NCBI GenBank assembly: GCA_020353115.1
Contig: CP070687.1
Coordinates: forward strand, 1,729,079 to 1,737,901
Direction of reading: 5' to 3'
Length of the DNA stretch: 8,823 bases
From: Bacteroidales bacterium
GTDB taxonomy: Bacteria; Bacteroidota; Bacteroidia; Bacteroidales; VadinHA17
The notes beneath the pieces were generated by a model that did not search any database, was not told where the DNA came from, and saw only the letters and a list, made by a program, of their open reading frames with translations. Made by a program: the position numbers and the translations under genes. Position 1 is the first letter of the stretch; each line of letters starts with the position of its first letter. Shown in pieces: positions 6,531 through 8,823 of this stretch.

Positions 6531-7514
6531 ATGTCAAGAACAAATTTTAAGGAATTACTCGATGCAGGTGTACATTTCGGGCATCTGAAAAGAAAATGGA
6601 ATCCCAATATGGCTCCATATATTTTTATGGAACGTAATGGTATTCATATTATTGACCTTGAGAAAACAACAGCCAAGATAGATGAAGCTGCTGCAGCAAT
6701 GAAACAGATTGTAAAATCAGGCAGAAAGATACTTTTCGTTGCAACCAAGAAACAAGCCAAGGAGATCGTAGCCGAAAAGGTAAAAAAAATCAATATGCCT
6801 TATGTTACGGAAAGATGGCCGGGAGGTATGTTAACTAATTTCCCAACAATCCGGAAAGCGGTGAAAAAAATGTCGGCCATTGACAAAATGGCAACTGACG
6901 GGACATTTAATAATCTCTCCAAAAGAGAAAAACTCCAGATTACAAGACAACGGGCAAAGCTGGAAAAGAACCTGGGAAGTATTGCCGATCTCACCAGGTT
7001 ACCCGCTGCACTGTTCGTTGTTGATGTATCCAAAGAGAATATTGCCGTTCGTGAAGCACGAAGGCTGAATATCCCTGTTTTCGGAATGGTTGATACCAAT
7101 TCCGATCCCACAAGGATTGATTTTCCAATTCCTGCCAACGATGATGCATCAAAATCTATTGCCCTTATTGTAAATATATTAACAACAGCCATTCATGAAG
7201 GGCTCGATGAGCGAAAGATGGAAAAAGAGAAAGAAGCAGTATCCAAGGATAAAAAAGCTGATAAAAAAGAAGACGCAGAAGAGGAAGCAACTGCTATGAA
7301 GGACACATCCTCAAAGGATCAACCTGTACCAAAGGGAACAACGGAAGTAAAAACGAAAACCCCTACTGAAAAACAAGTTTATGAATCTGTTGAAGAAAAA
7401 GATCTGAAATCCAATGCCAAAACCGAAACGAAAACAACACCTCAGGAAGAGGACACAAAGGAACAACCTGAAGTGAAAGAAACAAAGGAATCCGTTGTTA
7501 AAGAAAAAGAATAG
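6531..7514 (+). CDS. rpsB: 30S ribosomal protein S2 with long charged C-terminal tail
   Basis: Residues 1 to about 228 are a complete S2 core: LLDAGVHFGH (9-18), WNPNMAPYIF (23-32), ERNGIHIIDL (34-43), RWPGGMLTN (95-103), LPAALFVVD (157-165), and VFGMVDTNSDP (183-193) followed by PANDDA. S2 joins the 30S subunit late and sits at the head-body junction near S1, where present. The tail from about 229 to 327 is low-complexity: I count about 22 Lys, 21 Glu, 13 Thr and 7 Asp in the last 97 residues, with no Arg, Phe, Trp or His. Bacterial S2 is typically about 230-280 residues, so this is long. Tails of this kind do occur in Bacteroidota. The frame stays open and the tail ends in KEKE. The start ATG at 6531 gives the standard MSRTNFKELL. 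Confidence 0.97.
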   Translation: MSRTNFKELLDAGVHFGHLKRKWNPNMAPYIFMERNGIHIIDLEKTTAKIDEAAAAMKQIVKSGRKILFVATKKQAKEIVAEKVKKINMPYVTERWPGGMLTNFPTIRKAVKKMSAIDKMATDGTFNNLSKREKLQITRQRAKLEKNLGSIADLTRLPAALFVVDVSKENIAVREARRLNIPVFGMVDTNSDPTRIDFPIPANDDASKSIALIVNILTTAIHEGLDERKMEKEKEAVSKDKKADKKEDAEEEATAMKDTSSKDQPVPKGTTEVKTKTPTEKQVYESVEEKDLKSNAKTETKTTPQEEDTKEQPEVKETKESVVKEKE

Positions 7515-7588
7515 AGTAAGTTAGAACAATTTTTTAAATAAATTGGTATTAAACCCCAGAGCAAGTTCCGGACTCTCATTTCCGCAGT

Positions 7589-7757
7589 AAGCTGTGGGGA
7601 ACCAGCCTGCCGGCTGGCAGGTTAAACCACACTTCTCGTCCCCGATTTCGTCGGACAGAGCCGACTATGTCGGACCAAGTCCGAATCCTCAGGTTGGCGA
7701 AGAAGCCTGACTGCCGCCTGCCTGACGGACAGGCAGGGTTTAACAGCTTGTGGCTGG
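7589..7757. repeat. GC-rich palindromic repeat element (REP/MITE-like) between rpsB and tsf
   Basis: The rpsB-tsf gap (7515-7805) has no convincing gene. Its middle (7591-7770) is about 61% G+C by hand count, against clearly AT-rich flanks, and is full of inverted repeats. CCTGCC/GGCAGG (7606-7611/7616-7621) overlaps CCAGCC/GGCTGG (7602-7607/7612-7617). GTCGG, CCGAC, GTCGG and GTCCG motifs alternate at 7650-7683. TCAGG pairs with CCTGA (7689-7693/7706-7710). CCTGCCTG pairs with CAGGCAGG (7717-7724/7730-7737). Longer-range pairs are GTTAAACC with GGTTTAAC (7621-7628/7737-7744) and AAGCTGT with ACAGCTT (7589-7595/7743-7749). No target-site duplication is evident, so the exact ends are uncertain. 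This resembles dispersed palindromic repeats in Bacteroidota genomes. A structured mRNA spacer is the alternative. Confidence 0.65.
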
Positions 7758-7805
7758 GAGGCAGGGAGGATTAAAACAATAGTCATTTAATTAAATTAGC
7801 GGAAA

Positions 7806-8636
7806 ATGGGTCAAATAACAGCAACTGAAGTTAGTAAGCTCAGGAAAGCCACAGGTGCAGGTATGATGGATTGTAAAAAAGCACTTGAAGAAACAAACGG
7901 GAATTTCGATAAAGCCATTGAGATAATCAGGAAAAAGGGACAGTTAATAGCAAATAAGCGTGCCGATCGCGAAGCAAGTGAGGGAGTGGTTATTGCAAAA
8001 GTATCTGATGATAATAGAAGAGGAGCCATGATTGTTCTTAATTGTGAAACCGATTTTGTTGCAAAAAATGAAAGCTTTGTCGGGTTTGCCTATTCTATTC
8101 TTGATAAAGCTATTTCCGAAGAACCATCCGATTTGAATGAATTGAAAAAACTCGAAATAGGTGACAGAACGATTGATGAGAAAGTGGTGGAACAGATCGG
8201 AGTCATAGGTGAAAAAATAAGCCTTTCCGGTTATGAAAAGCTGGAAGCAGAAAGTGTGACAGCTTATATTCATCCCGGGAATAAACTTGCATCCATGGTC
8301 GGCCTGAATATAAAAGATCTGCAGCCTCAGATCGGAAAAGATATGGCTATGCAAATTGCTGCAATGAATCCGGTTGCAGTTGACAAAGAAGATGTTCCAC
8401 AGGAAATCATTGATAAAGAGCTTGAGATTGGGAAGGAACAGGCGATGAGAGAAGGGAAACCGGAAAATCTTCTAGAAAAGATTGCGATGGGAAAACTTGG
8501 CAAATTCTATAAAGAAAGCACCTTGATGAACCAGGAATTCATCAAGGATAACAAGAAAACGGTCAGGCAGTTTTTACAGGAATATAATAAAAACCTTACC
8601 ATAACCGGTTTTAAACGGTTTTCACTGACCGACTAA
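7806..8636 (+). CDS. tsf: Translation elongation factor Ts
   Basis: The 276-residue protein is a full EF-Ts, the guanine nucleotide exchange factor that releases GDP from EF-Tu. The N-terminal UBA-like domain (about 1-50) carries TGAGMMDCKKAL (16-27) and FDKAIEIIRKKG. The core has NCETDFVAKNESF (79-91), with the TDFV motif at 82-85 that contacts EF-Tu. The C-terminal region has KFYKESTLMNQEFIKD, as in other bacterial EF-Ts. The ATG at 7806 gives the normal MGQITATEVSKLRKATG start, with GCGGAAA just upstream. I see no Bacteroidota promoter consensus in the gap, so it is probably read through from rpsB across the palindromic element. Confidence 0.97.
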   Translation: MGQITATEVSKLRKATGAGMMDCKKALEETNGNFDKAIEIIRKKGQLIANKRADREASEGVVIAKVSDDNRRGAMIVLNCETDFVAKNESFVGFAYSILDKAISEEPSDLNELKKLEIGDRTIDEKVVEQIGVIGEKISLSGYEKLEAESVTAYIHPGNKLASMVGLNIKDLQPQIGKDMAMQIAAMNPVAVDKEDVPQEIIDKELEIGKEQAMREGKPENLLEKIAMGKLGKFYKESTLMNQEFIKDNKKTVRQFLQEYNKNLTITGFKRFSLTD

Positions 8637-8717
8637 ACTTCATACCCACCTGAAATAACAGGAGAGCATTATCAATAGTACATTAATCTCACCGGCCAAA
8701 TAATAACCAGCAATACC

Positions 8718-8762
8718 GGTACGGAAATCAAATTACAGTAAATCTTCCGTTTACCTGTTTTT
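8718..8762 (+). terminator. Possible intrinsic terminator of the rplM-tsf operon
   Basis: ACGGAA (8721-8726) pairs with TTCCGT (8745-8750). GGT (8718-8720) can extend the stem with ACC (8753-8755) across a two-base bulge. The loop is 18 bases. A run of five T (8758-8762) follows after TG. It lies 82 bases after the tsf stop. The bulge and large loop make it weaker than a textbook terminator. Confidence 0.35.
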
Positions 8763-8823
8763 CATAATCGCATCAAGGAAATAAGCCAGGGATCTTTGCA
8801 GGTATCCATTCCAAAGACCACTT
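8751..8823 (-). CDS. Possible C-terminal end of a convergent gene (runs off right edge)
   Basis: On the minus strand one frame is open from the right edge to a TAA at 8751-8753, giving 23 residues that begin SGLWNGYLQR and end LDAIMKNR. The aromatic/hydrophobic mix with a basic end looks protein-like, and a convergent gene would fit the end of the tsf operon. The piece is too short to assign a family, and the frame could be open by chance. Confidence 0.35.
   Translation of the reverse strand, partial: SGLWNGYLQRSLAYFLDAIMKNR

Noticed and set aside
6800..7192. A 130-codon open minus-strand frame inside rpsB
   Set aside because: It is a shadow of the conserved S2 core, with no independent start context or family resemblance.
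7527..7545. AT-only inverted repeat CAATTT/AAATTG after rpsB as a terminator
   Set aside because: The stem has one G-C pair and no following T run. tsf downstream has no evident promoter of its own, so read-through is more likely.
7600..7740. CRISPR-like array in the rpsB-tsf gap
   Set aside because: The repeats are short, nested palindromes of unequal length with no regular spacers, and no cas genes are nearby.
7944..8354. A 136-codon open minus-strand frame inside tsf
   Set aside because: The plus strand encodes a clear EF-Ts throughout. The antisense product is rich in Phe, Ile and Cys as expected from reversed EF-Ts codons.
8637..8717. Small gene or RNA directly after tsf
   Set aside because: No open frame of note and no strong hairpin apart from a 4-bp CCTG/CAGG pair and the TACCGGTA palindrome at 8714-8721. 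I see nothing else supportable here.

Overview
The window looks like chromosomal DNA from a member of the Bacteroidota, most likely Bacteroidales or a near relative. Four observations support this. The gene order rplM-rpsI-rpsB-tsf is typical of that phylum. L13 begins MDTLSYKT, as its Bacteroidota homologues do. The promoter ahead of rplM has the Bacteroidota form (TTG, 18 bases, TATTTTTG) rather than an E. coli -35/-10. Most start codons lack a good Shine-Dalgarno sequence, and the left edge holds a DUF2723/GT117 membrane protein of the type common in these bacteria. Genus or species cannot be read from the sequence.

Left part (1-5287, minus strand): five genes that abut or overlap by a few bases and so look like one operon. 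In transcription order they are an O-antigen ligase-like membrane protein, a guanine deaminase-like nucleoside deaminase, a 3-methyladenine DNA glycosylase (AAG/MPG family), an outer-membrane beta-barrel-like protein of unknown function, and the N-terminal half of a GT117 glycosyltransferase that runs off the left edge. Three genes concern the envelope or glycosylation. The two in the middle concern purine salvage and DNA repair.

Middle (5288-5579): a divergent intergenic region. It holds the rplM promoter, a perfect 12-bp palindrome upstream of it, a short GC hairpin followed by four T, and a leader of about 60 nt with a small hairpin before the GTG start of rplM.

Right part (5580-8636, plus strand): the translation operon rplM (L13), rpsI (S9), rpsB (S2) and tsf (EF-Ts). 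Two gaps in it carry RNA-scale structure. Between rpsI and rpsB is a hairpin with a perfect 10-bp outer stem and no U tract. Between rpsB and tsf is an approximately 180-bp GC-rich patch (about 61% G+C by hand count) packed with inverted repeats, resembling a REP or MITE-like palindromic element. S2 carries a lysine/glutamate/threonine-rich C-terminal tail of about 100 residues.

Right edge (8637-8823): a possible bulged terminator for tsf, overlapping the possible C-terminal end of a convergent minus-strand gene. I found no tRNA, rRNA, CRISPR array, transposase or phage gene, and no clear novel multi-gene system. The best candidates for something undescribed are the palindromic element inside the rpsB-tsf gap and the rpsB upstream hairpin.
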